The notes beneath the pieces are model-generated. The model did no database searches. It was given only the letters and a program-made list of their open reading frames with translations, and was not told the DNA's origin. The position numbers were made by a program, and so were the translations under genes. DNA of 64,000 nt, from assembly GCA_002221725.1 (NCBI GenBank), contig NJFT01000047.1:1-64000 (forward strand), read 5' to 3'. Below, piece after piece: positions 25,209 through 36,907 of this stretch. This DNA comes from Scedosporium boydii. Taxonomy: Eukaryota > Ascomycota > Sordariomycetes > Microascales > Microascaceae. Position 1 is the stretch's first letter. Each line of letters begins with the position of its first letter.

Positions 25209-26802
25209 ATGTCTACATTCGTCCAGTCATGGGCCAAGGCCCAGGCCCAAAAGTCCCAAATCCACAGCTCCAAAAATGCCCCAATCTTCTTCCGCAACCT
25301 CGAAGCAGAGCTCGATACTCTCAGGGAGAATCAGCGCTGCCTGTCCATCCACAGCTACCCCGGCCTAGGCAAGGACATGATTGGCTTCGCCTCCGCCGAC
25401 ATGCTCGGGCTCGGTACCTCGGGCAGGATGCGTGAGGCATTCATGGAGGAGCTGGCGCAGAACCCGGACTGGTGGGTGAGCGCTTCCGGTCCGCGGCTGA
25501 CCTTCGGTAACTCCAAGTATATGGAGGACCTGGAGAACGACATTGCTGAGTTCCATGGTGCTGAGACGGCGCTGATGGCTGTTAATGGTGGGATGGCGAA
25601 TGCTGCCATCTTTACTGCCATTCCGCGTGCCGGTGATGCTCTTGTATACGATGAGTACATCCACGCGACTGTGCACGACGGCATGAAGAACAGCCTCGCG
25701 CTGGTCAAGAAGGCCTTCCGCCATAATAACCTAGACTCCTTCCGGGACACCTTGGAGTCCGTCCGCAATTCCCAGCCGCTCATCCGCAATGGGAAGCGGT
25801 GTGTTCTTATTGCTGTCGAAGGCATCTACAGCATGGACGGAGACGTGTGTCCTCTGGAAGAGCTCGTCAGCATAGCCAAGGAAATCTTCCCTGATGGCAA
25901 CGCGCAGTTCGTCATCGATGAAGCACACTCTCATGGCGTCATTGGGCCCAAGGGTGCAGGGCTCGTGTCGGCTCTGGGTCTTGAAAAGGAGATTGCCATC
26001 CGGATGCACACACTTCCAAAGGCCATGGCAGCCGGTGGCGGTAAGTCCATATACAAATCCTCTCCGCCCACCTCATGTTATGGACAGAGAGTATGGGTTT
26101 TTCAAGACGGTCAGTTCCAGCTAACACCTTCCATAGCCGTCATCATGTGCAACAATACCGTTCGAAACATGCTCCTAAACTTTGGGAGAAACATTCTCTT
26201 TTCTGGAGCGCCGGGATTTCCTCTATTAGCGGCAATCCGTGTCGGGTACGACTTTTTGCAAAGCGGCGAGACACAGCAGGTATGCTGAGCCACGAAATAA
26301 AAGAACCAGGCACGTCCTCATCGCTGACATTCATTCGTACGTGTATTAGGCACAAGACAGAATAAAATATATGGTCCAGCTCTTCAAGGATAAACTGACA
26401 TCCCACCCAGTCTGGGACGCAGCCAACGACGCCAAAATCCTGCGCGTTCCGCTCTGGGACCAAGACGAGCAGGAACAGCGCTTCTGGACTCCCATCGTCC
26501 CCATACTAACGCGCCCCAATACGAAGCACAACGTCTACCTTGCCTTCCATCTACAGCTCAACGGGTTCATTGCTTACCCCGTCTACTTCCCCGTCGTCCC
26601 CAAGTCGGCGGAGAGGGTGAGGATCATTTTCCATGCTTCGAACACTGACGAGGAGATTGAGGCCATTGCTGCGTCTATTTGTGCCTGGGCGGAAGAGATG
26701 ATTGAAATCGATGAGGAGGGTACTGCGGGTGTTAGAGTGCCGACTGCTGCTCGTCAGGCGTATGCCATGATGGAGAAGGAAAGGTTGAATGGATCCGCAT
26801 AG
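25209..26802 (+). CDS. PLP-dependent alpha-oxoamine synthase (probable polyketide-releasing aminoacyl condensing enzyme)
   Basis: Three exons: 25209-26040, 26137-26279 and 26350-26802, giving 475 aa from ATG at 25209 (MSTFVQSWAKAQ). Splice sites are GTAAGT/TAG and GTATGC/TAG, and frames join exactly. The fold is type I aminotransferase, alpha-oxoamine synthase subgroup (AONS, KBL, ALAS, serine palmitoyltransferase). Visible motifs are SCDYLG-like FASADMLGLG, GPRLTFGNSKYMEDLE, DEYIHATVHDG, DEAHSHGVIGPKGAG (about 237-251) and HTLPKAMAAGG, with the PLP lysine near residue 271. The family joins an acyl thioester to an amino acid with loss of CO2. In fumonisin-type pathways such an enzyme offloads the chain from a PKS lacking a release domain. 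This one is a single synthase domain with no obvious N-terminal membrane helix, unlike Lcb1/Lcb2. The amino acid used (Ala, Ser, Gly) cannot be read by eye. Confidence 0.92.
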
Positions 26803-28320
26803 AGTATGAGGTCCACACCGTAAAGGGTTGACTGCGTGGGTGAATCGGGGGAGCCCTTGAAAAGAACTCCGATGGGCACGCAGATTTATTTGACTTTGGG
26901 GGTTTCTGCCAGTTGCTTGGGCAGTTAGCGAGACTTCCACATCGCCTCTCGACGTTGGCAGAGTCCACAGTGTTCACTAAGCTCATCGTTAAATGTAGAC
27001 AGGCAAGTCTCATCTATCAAACTACCATCCGCCAGCATCTCTCGGCATTTTCTTCATCGAGGACCAGATAGCTCCGGCTCTTCCGCCACTACAAATACTC
27101 CATAGCCGCTCTGCATAATATACCCTTCACAATGGCTGTCCAAGTAGAGGTGTTACGACAGATACTCCTGGCGAGGACAGCACTGCATGGGAGAGAAGTG
27201 TCCTCACTAATTCTGATGACGGTCAGACAGTATTCCACAAGTAATATCAATATGTGTTCGTAACGGGGAAGGGTGATCGTATTCTCTATCTTCCTTATTC
27301 CAGCGGGAACTACTATCCCTTAAAGACTGCCCAGGTCACTTGTGGCGTGGCCGCTCTTCCTTGGTCAGTTATACGGGCTCGCCATAGTGAGTTCTGGCAG
27401 TGGTGAACTGGTGACGACCGCGAGAGCTGCTGCTCTCGTGGAGCGCGGACCTTGCGTATAACTGGGGGGAACGTTAATTGTCGTCGAGAAGGTGACAATG
27501 CCATTTTTTTTTTAAGGTCTTCGGTGTATTAAAGGATGTACGGTGTACCCTTCGCTGCTTCGGATTGGCAAGAGGGAATGGCCATGGAAAGGCAGCCAAC
27601 TACGGAGTTGTTTTTGCCCCAACACTATCGACATGACACAATCCGAGAATCAACGAGACCTTGTCCGTTGTTGCCTCGCTAGTTCGCGTCAAAAATCGGG
27701 CTGGCAAATCCAGTTATCGCCAACGGATTGGATTTCTGGAGCTGAAACCCTGGTCATTGTTTTCAGGCAAATACAAATAGATGAGAATGATATCAGAATC
27801 CGCCAACTTGCATTCCTATCTTCATTGCTCAGACCCGTCTTTTGTCTATTTATAGAAGATGCCCCCCTGACGGTGGGGGATCACTAGGCGCCAAGAGAGA
27901 TCAAGATGCAACATCAGGCACGCTCCAGGTGTTGATAGCGCCATCTCCATACCACTGCCTAATTAGAGGCCTACTGCAAGCCAAGAAAGGGACAGGCACA
28001 CTCCACCTGCACCAACTGTGACAATCAGAACAGCTCTGAGTGGTCATGGTGAATAAATGGACCCCACGCCCCTTCTGACCCCTGACTCACTTTAGCTCCT
28101 TCAAAATGAGAGTTCGACTAACACCAGTGGATATAACCTGTCTCGGGTTCTCTTGCTTGCTTAAGAAAGTGTAAGATAACTGATCATGGTTGACGCCTGG
28201 CTGATCTTTTTCTCCGCGAACTCTGAAGAAGTCATGTCTCAAACCACCCCCACTCCCCAACCCCCAAATCCCCGCGGCCCAAATAGACATAGAGCAATGC
28301 ATCTCTTGTTCCCAACTTTC
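26803..28320. other. Intergenic region at the right edge of the polyketide locus
   Basis: No gene is supported. The longest frame, 27543-27887 plus (114 aa), has no recognisable domain or splice partner. A poly-T tract lies at about 27505-27513. No transporter, P450 or regulator remnant was recognised. Confidence 0.4.
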
Positions 28321-29289
28321 TTAGGCAAGAAATTCGTGGAACCATGTTACAGCCTGAAGGAATGCCTGTTCCTTAGCGAATCTTTCCACCTGAACATCGG
28401 CCCTTCCGCGGACAGCGAAGCCGTGGGCGACACCAGAGAACAGGTTGATCTGGTAGGGGTGGCCAGTCTCCTTCAAGATCTCCTCCGACCTGTGACGCTT
28501 CTCCGGAGGGAAGATGGGATCGGTTTCCGCGGCCGCAATAGAGAGAGGGCCTGTGATGGCGGCGAGTTCATCTTCTTCAACAAAGGTTGGGTGGGCAATA
28601 TAGCCAACATCGATTCCGTCCTTGTAGTGACGGACAAGGTACTAGTGCCGAGGTCCTAAGTAAGTATCGACGGACACGTTATGAAAAGGATCTGTTGTGC
28701 ATTCACCAACCTTGGCTCCGAAGCAATATCCTACAGCGCCCACGCGCTCAATTCCGTACTCTTCCTTCAAAGTCTTGATTGCGGCGACGATGATAGGATC
28801 CACGGCCTCCTTCGTGTGTGGGTTCTTGCCGTCCGAGCCATGGTTGAGCCATGCCGTGAAATCGAAGTCGGCGGGCCGGTTCAGATCCAGAGGATCGCCA
28901 TTGAACTCGTCGATTACAAGGGTAAGGTAGCCGTTGGCAGCGAACTGATCAGCCAGGAGCTTGGAGTTCTGCCAGATACCTATAACGTCGGGACAAAAGA
29001 GGATGCCCTTGCCCGTCCTGGTGTTGTCGGGCGCGGGTGTAGCGAGATAGGCGTCCCATTTCCCAGCAACCTTGATAAGCTGGCCGACGGGCTCTCCGCT
29101 TTGAGTATAGTATTATCGGTTAGCTACTCTACGACAAGAATCGCGGAATACTCCACGAAAATATCGAGAAGCTTCAAAGTTTGCCCCATCGTGAGGGTTT
29201 ATTATCCCGTCATGCGGGGTGGTGGGTGCTTCAGCTTACCTGTGCTTGACGCCAATGGTGCAGCACTGCGCAGGAGGATGAGAAGCCAT
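28321..29289 (-). CDS. Dienelactone hydrolase family protein
   Basis: Three exons: 29289-29240, 29098-28711 and 28641-28321, giving 252 aa (start MASHPPAQCCTIGVKH). The alpha/beta-hydrolase triad is visible: the nucleophile Cys in GYCFGAK, the Asp in AAETDPIF and the His in VAHGFAVRG. Other family blocks are the early strand GILFCPDVIG, DEFNGDPLDL, and YIAHPTFVEEDELAAI. The second splice (GTTGGT donor, CACTAG acceptor) joins GAK to YLVRHYKDG as in fungal homologues. Prototype enzymes open dienelactones in catechol breakdown; fungal members are widespread and mostly of unknown substrate. It is 1.5 kb from the oxoamine synthase and may be a general hydrolase rather than part of the cluster. A long GAA repeat (on the coding strand) starts about 70 bp upstream of the ATG. 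Confidence 0.9.
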
Positions 29290-29361
29290 CGATGGTTGAT
29301 GAGACGAGTCACTCAGGAGATTTATACCGAGTTGATGGATATTTCAACTTGTTTTTCTTTT

Positions 29362-29458
29362 TTCTTCTTCTTCTTCTTCTTCTTCTTCTTCTTCTTCTTC
29401 TTCTTCTTCTTCTTCTTCTTCTTCTTCTTCTTCTTCTTCTTCTTCTTCTTCTTCTTCT
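29362..29458. repeat. (TTC)n microsatellite, about 32 units
   Basis: An almost uninterrupted TTC array (GAA on the minus strand) of about 97 bp, preceded by a T-rich run. It lies in the presumed 5' UTR or core promoter of the dienelactone hydrolase gene, which reads leftward from 29289. Long GAA/TTC arrays can form triplexes and are length-variable. Confidence 0.97.
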
Positions 29459-30398
29459 CTGTCTCCCGGCTAATGATAGGTGCCTGGTTTGCTCGGATCT
29501 GTAGCTCTGATGGTCTGGATCAATATCTACCCCGGCACCAAGTGTTACATATTTGGATGTGCCTTCCCCGCAGCATATTCGGCAAGAACTGCTTCTCACC
29601 AAAATGCTCAAGCACGTCAGTGACACTGATTTATAATACGTTCCGCGTCACTAAGGGTCTTCGCGGTGACAGATGCACGGATGCGATACTGCATTGATAT
29701 ATTATGTATATATTGCATATTGCGTGAGATAGACAGCCCGCGCCTTCGTCTATTGGGCGCTGTTTCCGACGAAGACTTTTCCATAAATAGTATTCTTAGT
29801 CGACTGTCTGGGCAAGCCCAAGAGGCAAATGCTGCTGTTTGTCCAGTAGAATCCGCGCTGATTTAGCTACCTTGGACCCTGTGATCATAGTATTACAGGT
29901 CGGCGGAACCTGAGCGATCCATGAAATCAATGAATGATCGACGGGACGTGGCAGGGCTGGGAGGAAGCAAAGTGGCACCAATCCCTAGCAGTATCTCCAT
30001 GTGAATTCAGTTCTAGTCCCTTGGGGACTGAGAAATAACCTTAATGTTGCTGACAGGGATAAAAAGGTTGGCTGAAGACTGGGGAAGTAAATCCGCATCT
30101 CACGTAGGCTGAGTGGTGAGGCACCGGTATATGAGACGGGACTTGCTTCGCGCAACTGACATGGCGTTTAAGAAGTTAACGAGTGGGGGCTCGCTTCAAA
30201 TTCCAATTGTCACTAGAGAGTCGCTCATACACCCACTCAAGAAGCGTCGGGTGCGTTCGTGTAAATTATTTAGCGGCGGTCTTCTTTACGATTCTGGCAA
30301 AACAATCCTTCCCTGGGTTTGGTGAGGGTACATGGATATTCTAGTCGCCCAATGCTTGTCTGGAATCGGGAATCGCGGAAAGGAGGGACATGAGAGGG

Positions 30399-30430
30399 GT
30401 CATTTCAGTCCACTGGTGGACTGAAATGAC
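30399..30430. repeat. Perfect 15-bp inverted repeat with 2-nt loop
   Basis: GTCATTTCAGTCCAC, then TG, then its exact reverse complement. A second 32-nt relative lies at 31503-31534. It could be a hairpin, a protein-binding palindrome or the fused ends of a small inverted-repeat element. No coding sequence is attached. Confidence 0.9.
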
Positions 30431-31502
30431 AGACAAGTCGGTAGTTCGGACTCAGGCTTACGGTACCTTGATCTAACCCTTGATCCCCTGGAGGCGATCA
30501 TTTTCTTCAGGTTTAGGAGGGCCAAGGCGTCCCAGCCATATAACCGCTGGCTCCTCCGTGCCAGCACTCAACTTGGTTCACCTATCCATAAGACCCACTC
30601 AGGTTCGTGGAGATAGATTGGGAGAATTCCAAATGCTGGCAGGAATCGGTATTCAGCATTCCATCCTTCAATTGTTGCCGCCAACGTCAAATCCGCGATT
30701 GCAACGATCTTGAATTGTATTACATAAGCCTGTCAGCATCCGCTTTCCGCTTTTGGACTGGAGTTCCACATCGAGATCGGCTGGAAGTAGGTCACGTGTC
30801 ACTGACCACAGCCGGTGACCTCGAGTCGGGGCCGCCGAGTCTTACAATTCGACCGCACCAACTAAATGGAACTAGCACCGGTGGTGGCCAACTCAAGATG
30901 GGTTTCCAGCTATTAGTAGTTGCACCGAGTTCCATGATATGCCCTGAGGGTAGTTGACTTTGTAATCCACCAGGGAATCGAGACGATGGTCCTTTGCATC
31001 TCCAGAAAACCTCTGGTGGGACTGTCTCAGCTGGCTTTGCCGTGATTCCCTCGGCTATCTCCTCCTTGCCCCCGGTCACGCGTAGGACGCCTCCGGGTCT
31101 GGTTCTAACAGGCTTGGGCTAGAGTGTTAGAAATGCTTTTTTTTTTTTTTCCCCTTCCTCCCCCGAGTAGGACCTGCCGGGCCCGTAGCCCCCTACACTG
31201 GCGCCGGGCCAGGCTACGGAGGATGAAATTGCTCTCAACTGTCTGCGGCTCCAGACCAGACCAGTCCAGGCCAGTCCAGCCAGAGCATCTGACCTGTTCC
31301 TGAGCCTGTGTCCAGCACTTCTCAGTCCGCAGAAACTAGATATCTCAGCAGAACATATAGAACCTGCGTCCGGGACTTTAAATTGCGACTGTCGGTAGTT
31401 ATTCTTTGCCACGGCATAAATTCCAAGATGTTCCCAAAAGCCTTTCATCTTGGGCTCGCTTTTGATCGTTGCCCATACAGTGTACATAGTTACATAGCAT
31501 CT

Positions 31503-31534
31503 GTCATTTCGGGTCCCAAGCGGACTGAAATGAC
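31503..31534. repeat. Imperfect 32-nt inverted repeat related to the one at 30399
   Basis: It starts GTCATTTC and ends GGACTGAAATGAC, with diverged centre CGGGTCCCAAGC. Its length equals that of the 30399 copy, and its outer 8 bases are identical on both sides. Confidence 0.8.
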
Positions 31535-32262
31535 TTCAGTATTTTTTCTCGGTCAGCAAGGCGTGATTTCCATGGTTTTGATTCGCCGGCCCTTGCACTT
31601 TTCCCGCCACTTCCCACAACTCCGCCGCCAGAATTTGCCATCTCTTCCCGCTGTTCCCAGCTGTCCCGCTGACTGTACTGGAAAATTCTCCCCTGCACCT
31701 GCCAAAATCATTACTACAAGGTACTTCGTACATTGAGAAGGAGCGAAGCACCCACAGATTCTAGCCGCCTGGTTACTTGGCCTGTGCTGCTCTCGCCCAC
31801 CCTCACCCTGCCTCCTCCTGCTCCTCTGCTCCTGATCACTGGTCCAGGCCCCCTCTCCCTTCTCAAGATCTCTCTCATCCCCCGATAACCCGCAACCCGC
31901 GGAAAAAAAGGACTGTGCAACATAACCGCCTACGCTTGGTCCTTCATCCCAGTCGCTCCTCCCCTCCCCCAATTTCTCTCCTCTCGCGTCCTGGTTTCCG
32001 ACCATTTTCGCCGACCCCAAGACAAGACCCGCACGCAGCCTTTATCGTCGCGTTGTTGACCGACGCCCCTCCACTCCCTCGTCCACTCCCCTCGACATAC
32101 TCCCACGTCCCATCCAGGTAGCAAGCCTCTCGGGAATAGGACGTGCCTCCGCCGTTGCATTTTCTCACTACTCTTACCGCCCGTTTGGCCGTCACTAAAA
32201 TACAGTCACTGCAAAAGAGGCTCCGTCGGCGTGGCACAAGGCCACAACCCCTTCTATCCATC

Positions 32263-35200
32263 ATGACGCCCTCTCCTGGGTCGCAACCCACCGACTCCCG
32301 AGGTCCTTACTCGAGTCAAACGGTTTCTGTCAGTTGGGGCGAAGGAGACACCACACCAGGCTCTCGCACATTTCAGTTCGGTGTATCGGAATGCATCGAG
32401 ACCAAAACCGTAACAACCACGACAACAACGAAACGAACCTTTCCACCCCTCTTCGTCCGAGAACCCAGGCCTTTAGAGTCCTTAGATGTCAAAGAATACC
32501 CGCTAGCATCGAAGTCCACACCGCCGCAGCTTGCCCAGTTTACTTTCGATGTGCCCGGATTCGACCTTTTTGCAGAGGAAGATGCCCCATCCAAGCAGGT
32601 CAGTCTCGTGTTCCAGCACTCCCTGCCGTTAGATATCTCTTTGATATATTCTGCAGCCCCTGGTATTACTGAGAAAACTTGGTGCTAATATGTTGCACTT
32701 CTGTGTGCCAGTCTTTACAGACTCGACGACGCTCGACACCCCCGAAACGGTCACTCCGCCTTTCCCGCACCGCGAATGAGTCTTTTGATTCAGTATCGAC
32801 ACGACTACCTTCTAGGTCACCATCAGAGTCATACCCTCGCCGGTCGAAACGGACGACTACACGAGCCGAATCTCCATCTCGCTGTGTTTCGAAGCCGTCT
32901 CACAACAAGACTCGACCCGCCAGCAGTCATGCCGCTTCTGACCGACCTCGCCGGTCAACGACTTTGGTAAATCGACGTGAGAGCGAGCGTCTCGCGAGGC
33001 AGGTTGCTGGCGTTCTCGCCACTCCCGATGCTGCCGAGTTTGCTCCCCTTGAAGAGAGGCCGACCCGGATCCGCAAAGTTTCCACTACTCCCGAGCCCGT
33101 CGTTAGCCAGGTGCCTACCCTGTACGATGCCGCTAGTCCTATTGCTAGCGATACCCAGACGATTTTTAGCGGCAATGTAGCAACACCGCCGATTACAGAT
33201 GCCGATGTCGAGCCGTTTATGGACGCCGACGAGACCTTGCAACAATCTGTCCGGTCTCTCCACCAGAGCCGTCACCCTCTAGAGTCCGCAGCAGCCCAAG
33301 ATGCAGATGCCAGTCTTCCTAGTCCCAGACTGTCCCCTAAGTTGACGGCCGCCCAGCCAGAGTCCGATTCTCTCGTCGACGAAGAGGACGACTTGCCCAT
33401 CACATCCCAGGCTCTCACCCAGCACCAATTATCCTGGAATGAAGCGTCCCAGACCACAAACACCGATGATTCAGAGATGCTGTCCCCTCGTCCTCTCGTT
33501 ACCAAATCCCGTGGCTATCTCGCTAGGGAATCTGCCACCCCTCCTCAACTAATCGATCCCAGAACAATGCTCGAATCCTTTGACGCCATGCCTTCAGATA
33601 TGAAGACTTTGATGCTGTACCAGTTCCTCCGCCGGTGCCCGAGAAAGACGCTCCGGATTGTTGCCGATGTTGTCAACCCATCATTACAATGCGACTTTTT
33701 GAAGCAGCTCCCTCTCGAACTCAGTTATCACGTCCTCTCTTATCTGGATTACCGCGATCTATGCCGCGCCGCTCGAGTCTCGAAACACTGGCGAAATATT
33801 ATTGATAGCAACGAAACCGGATGGAAAGAGCTCTTCGACCGCGATGGATTTAAGCTTCCCCCTGGCGAGCTGGAGAAGGCGATCCGACAAGGTTGGGGTT
33901 GGCAAGACCCCTACGGCCCCGCGGGGTGCGAGGTCGACTTGAGTGCACAGCGACGACTAAACTCCACGGAAGCTGAACTCACGCAGGTTGTCTGCAAAAC
34001 CGAACCGACCTCGGCGAGACTTCGAAGTTCGAAGCGCAAGCGGGGCCTCAATGCGATGTCGGGAGTGGACCGATCAAAGAGGCGAGCGAGCGCGAGTGCT
34101 GCCCTGAAGGATACCAGTGGCCAACTCGAGGTCAAGCAACACAAGTCCGAGGGGCCCCTGTCGGCAGCCAATGCGGCAGCGTTGGCCGTTCCCGACCCTC
34201 AACTGGGCCTTCCCAGCCTTCGCAGACTCCATCTCTTCAAGTCACTCTACCGACGACACTACATGATTCGGGAAAGCTGGACCAACGGCAAGGTCCAACC
34301 TTCGCATGTCGCCTTCACCGCCCATCCCCGCCACGTAATTACGTGCTTGCAGTTTGACGACGACAAGATCATCACTGGTAGCGACGATACGCTCATTCAT
34401 GTTTACGACACCAAGACCGGAAAATTGAGGAAGCGGCTAGAGGGTCACGAGGGTGGCGTTTGGGCTCTCCAATATGAAGGTAACGTTCTCGTATCCGGGT
34501 CGACGGATAGGTCGGTCAGGGTATGGGATATCGAGAAAGGTCTTTGCACCCAGGTCTTTTACGGTCACACTAGTACTGTACGCTGCCTGCAGATCCTCAT
34601 GCCTTCACCTGTCTCCAAGGACCGCAAGAAGCAGCCGGAAATGATGCCGGCTAAGCCCCTTATCATCACCGGATCGCGTGACAACCAACTTCGAGTATGG
34701 CGTCTTCCCGAGGCCGGTTCTCGCAGGTACATACAGACCGGACCCCCTGCCAACGATAGCGACTGTCCTTACTTTATCCGCACGCTTGCCGGCCATACTC
34801 ATTCGGTTCGTGCCATCGCTGCACACGGTGATACCCTTGTCAGTGGTAGCTACGATCACTCCGTCCGGGTTTGGCGTATTAGCACTGGCGAGGCGCTGCA
34901 CGTCCTTCATGGACACACTCAGAAGGTATACAGCGTCGTGTTGGATCAAGAACGCAATCGATGCATCTCGGGCGCCATGGATTCGCTCGTGAAGATTTGG
35001 GATCTCGCTACTGGTGCGTGTCTATATACTCTCGAGGGCCACAACCTGCTTGTGGGCATTTTGGATCTCCGTGACGAGCGCCTCGTTTCAGCAGCAGCGG
35101 ACAGCACGCTTCGCATCTGGGATCCCGAGAACGGACGCTGCAGAAACGTGCTATCCGCCCACACCGGCGCTATTACGTGTTTCCAGCATGATGGGCGCAA

Positions 35201-35531
35201 AGTGATTTCGGGCAGCGAGAGGACCGTTAAGATGTGGGATATTGCCAGTGGTAACTGCCTGCAAGATCTTTTGACGGACCTGGGTAGCGTGTGGCAGCTC
35301 AAGTTCGACTATCGACGGTGCGTGGCGGCTGTGCAGCGTCAATCCATCACGTATATTGAGGTAAGCAAACTCGTTCCCAAATTACATATCCCAACATCGT
35401 GACTAACCCTTTATCTCTCCTAGATTCTTGACTTTGGAGCCGTCCGCGATGGCAAGCCTCCTGAGGAGCTGGGTAGGCGGATCCTGCTCGATGAGCCCGA
35501 GGTTCAACGTCTTATGGAGGAAGACGTATAG
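32263..35531 (+). CDS. cdc4: Cdc4/Pop1-type F-box and WD40 protein, SCF ubiquitin ligase substrate receptor
   Basis: Three exons: 32263-32598, 32712-35360 and 35424-35531, giving 1030 aa (start MTPSPGSQPTDS). The N-terminal 400 residues are Ser/Thr/Arg/Pro-rich. A conserved lead, LMLYQFLRRCPRKTLRIVAD, precedes the F-box at about 440-485 (LKQLPLELSYHVLSYLD ... WRNIID). A basic linker (KRKRGL) follows. The WD40 propeller runs from about 642 to 1000, with eight blades marked by HPRHVI, GHEGGV, GHTSTV, GHTHSV, GHTQKV, GHNLLV, AHTGAI and a last diverged blade. Blade 1 (HVITCLQFDDDKIITGSDD) closely resembles Fbw7/Cdc4. The F-box binds Skp1 and the propeller binds phosphorylated substrates such as cell-cycle regulators. 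The first intron has two in-frame acceptors 9 nt apart (32711 and 32720), so the protein may vary by three residues. The last exon codes only 35 residues. Confidence 0.93.
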
Positions 35532-36907
35532 GAGGATTCTCCCTCGAACCCCTGGTGAGCCGAGGTCAACTGGAACCGATTCACTGTTTTCGGAGTGGAT
35601 TATATTCTTCAAAACCGGCGTTATTACTCCTTTTTTATGCATTTTCGGGCTTGCTTCTACATATCATATGTAAGAGGAAGGAGTAACAGTTTGCATGCCA
35701 ACGCGTGACAAAAAAAAACCAACAGCATTGCGACGGCCTTAAGGAGTTTCAGGGATTTTTTTTTTTCCTGTCTTTTTTCTTTTTTCTTTTTCCTCTTTCT
35801 CTTTTCCGCCCCCTCGTCTATCAAAGACTGCATGACTTTTTTCTTTTTCCCTTCGGCATGCTATCTCTACCACCCCTCAATGTCATCTAACGATCTGGGA
35901 CTATGACTGGAACTCGGGTGGTTTATCCAAGCATTACCCTCCGCGGACGAGGCGAAAGAGCGGCGTTCTCTTATTTGTTTTCTGTTTTTCGTCTTATTCA
36001 CATATCATGGGTTGGGGAAGGACGACGCAAATCGGGAATGGTGTGCGGGGAAGATGGGATATAAATAAGTGGTAACCGCAGCTGATAGATTTTTTCATTT
36101 CTTGAGACGAGGGTCAATTCATGATTTTATCATATTAACCGTCCGCTTTTCGTGCATCAAGTTGCTTGCGGTTGGTGCTTGCTTTTTCTTCGGGTTCGGT
36201 TGCATTGTCATGCTTTGAGAATGGGCATCGAGAGTAATTATTCAATAATCTAGCGGCACACGTACATTTCTAGTATCTCTCGTCTAGTTCATCTGCTGCT
36301 ATGTTAAAAGAAGAAATGGGAGGTTCGGGGGATGGCGGCCGGGGGCACGAACTTCCGAGGCCCGGATTCGGAGCCGGCCGGAGCCACTTGGTGCCGGCGC
36401 GTAACTTTCGGTGGCGGGGGCGTGTGAATAGATTTGATGTCACCTCAGTTACCACGGTCTACACTGAACTAAACTTTCCACAGCCCAGTTCCACGGTTCC
36501 GAGTGATCTTAGAACACTCACCGGAACATTGAGGTTCTAGTGATAGCTTCTCACAAGATACCTGCTCGCCGATACTCCAGCAGGGAAAGTCAAGTTTGGG
36601 CCTTGGTAGCGCTGTCGAGCGCTTGTTTGTCCTCGATCATTGCCTCCTCTAGCATATCGGTGATTTTAGGCTCCTTGGATTTGGCGGTGATCCGTCACCA
36701 GCTCTCGTTGATTACTACTCAACTAGGAACCACGAACGCCGAGGAGAAATGTATATAAATCAGTCCGCTAAACTATCGATCGCTCTATAAAAATGAACAC
36801 ACGAAATTACTGTTTTTACGCTAGGCTCCGTCATCATAACAATCACAAGGGTATCCTAAAAAACCAAGGCTCTCGACTCCTCTCTCCCCCTTCGTCGCTC
36901 ACAAAAC
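35532..36907. other. Convergent intergenic region
   Basis: It lies between two genes that end toward each other. It has T-rich tracts at about 35755-35855, consistent with 3' UTR sequence. The short frames (35705-35890, 36301-36758) show no domain. Confidence 0.45.

Larger units (their letters stand above)
29459..32262. other. Intergenic region, upstream of the Cdc4-like gene
   Basis: No gene is supported in 2.8 kb. It holds two related 32-nt inverted-repeat sequences (30399-30430 and 31503-31534), a poly-T tract at about 31138-31150, and one TACTTCGTA copy at 31722-31730. The pyrimidine-rich stretch from about 31780 to 32262 is probably the promoter and long 5' UTR of the gene starting at 32263. 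Confidence 0.45.

Noticed and set aside
28321..29289. Dienelactone hydrolase as a core member of the polyketide cluster
   Set aside because: It is 1.5 kb away beyond a gene-free gap, and the family is common outside clusters; kept only as a possible neighbour.
28681..29697. 338-codon plus-strand frame with a long poly-Phe tract
   Set aside because: It is the antisense of the dienelactone hydrolase exons run into the TTC microsatellite; the poly-Arg frame on the minus strand has the same cause.
30399..31534. Complete DNA transposon bounded by the two inverted repeats
   Set aside because: No transposase-like frame lies between them and no target-site duplication is visible.
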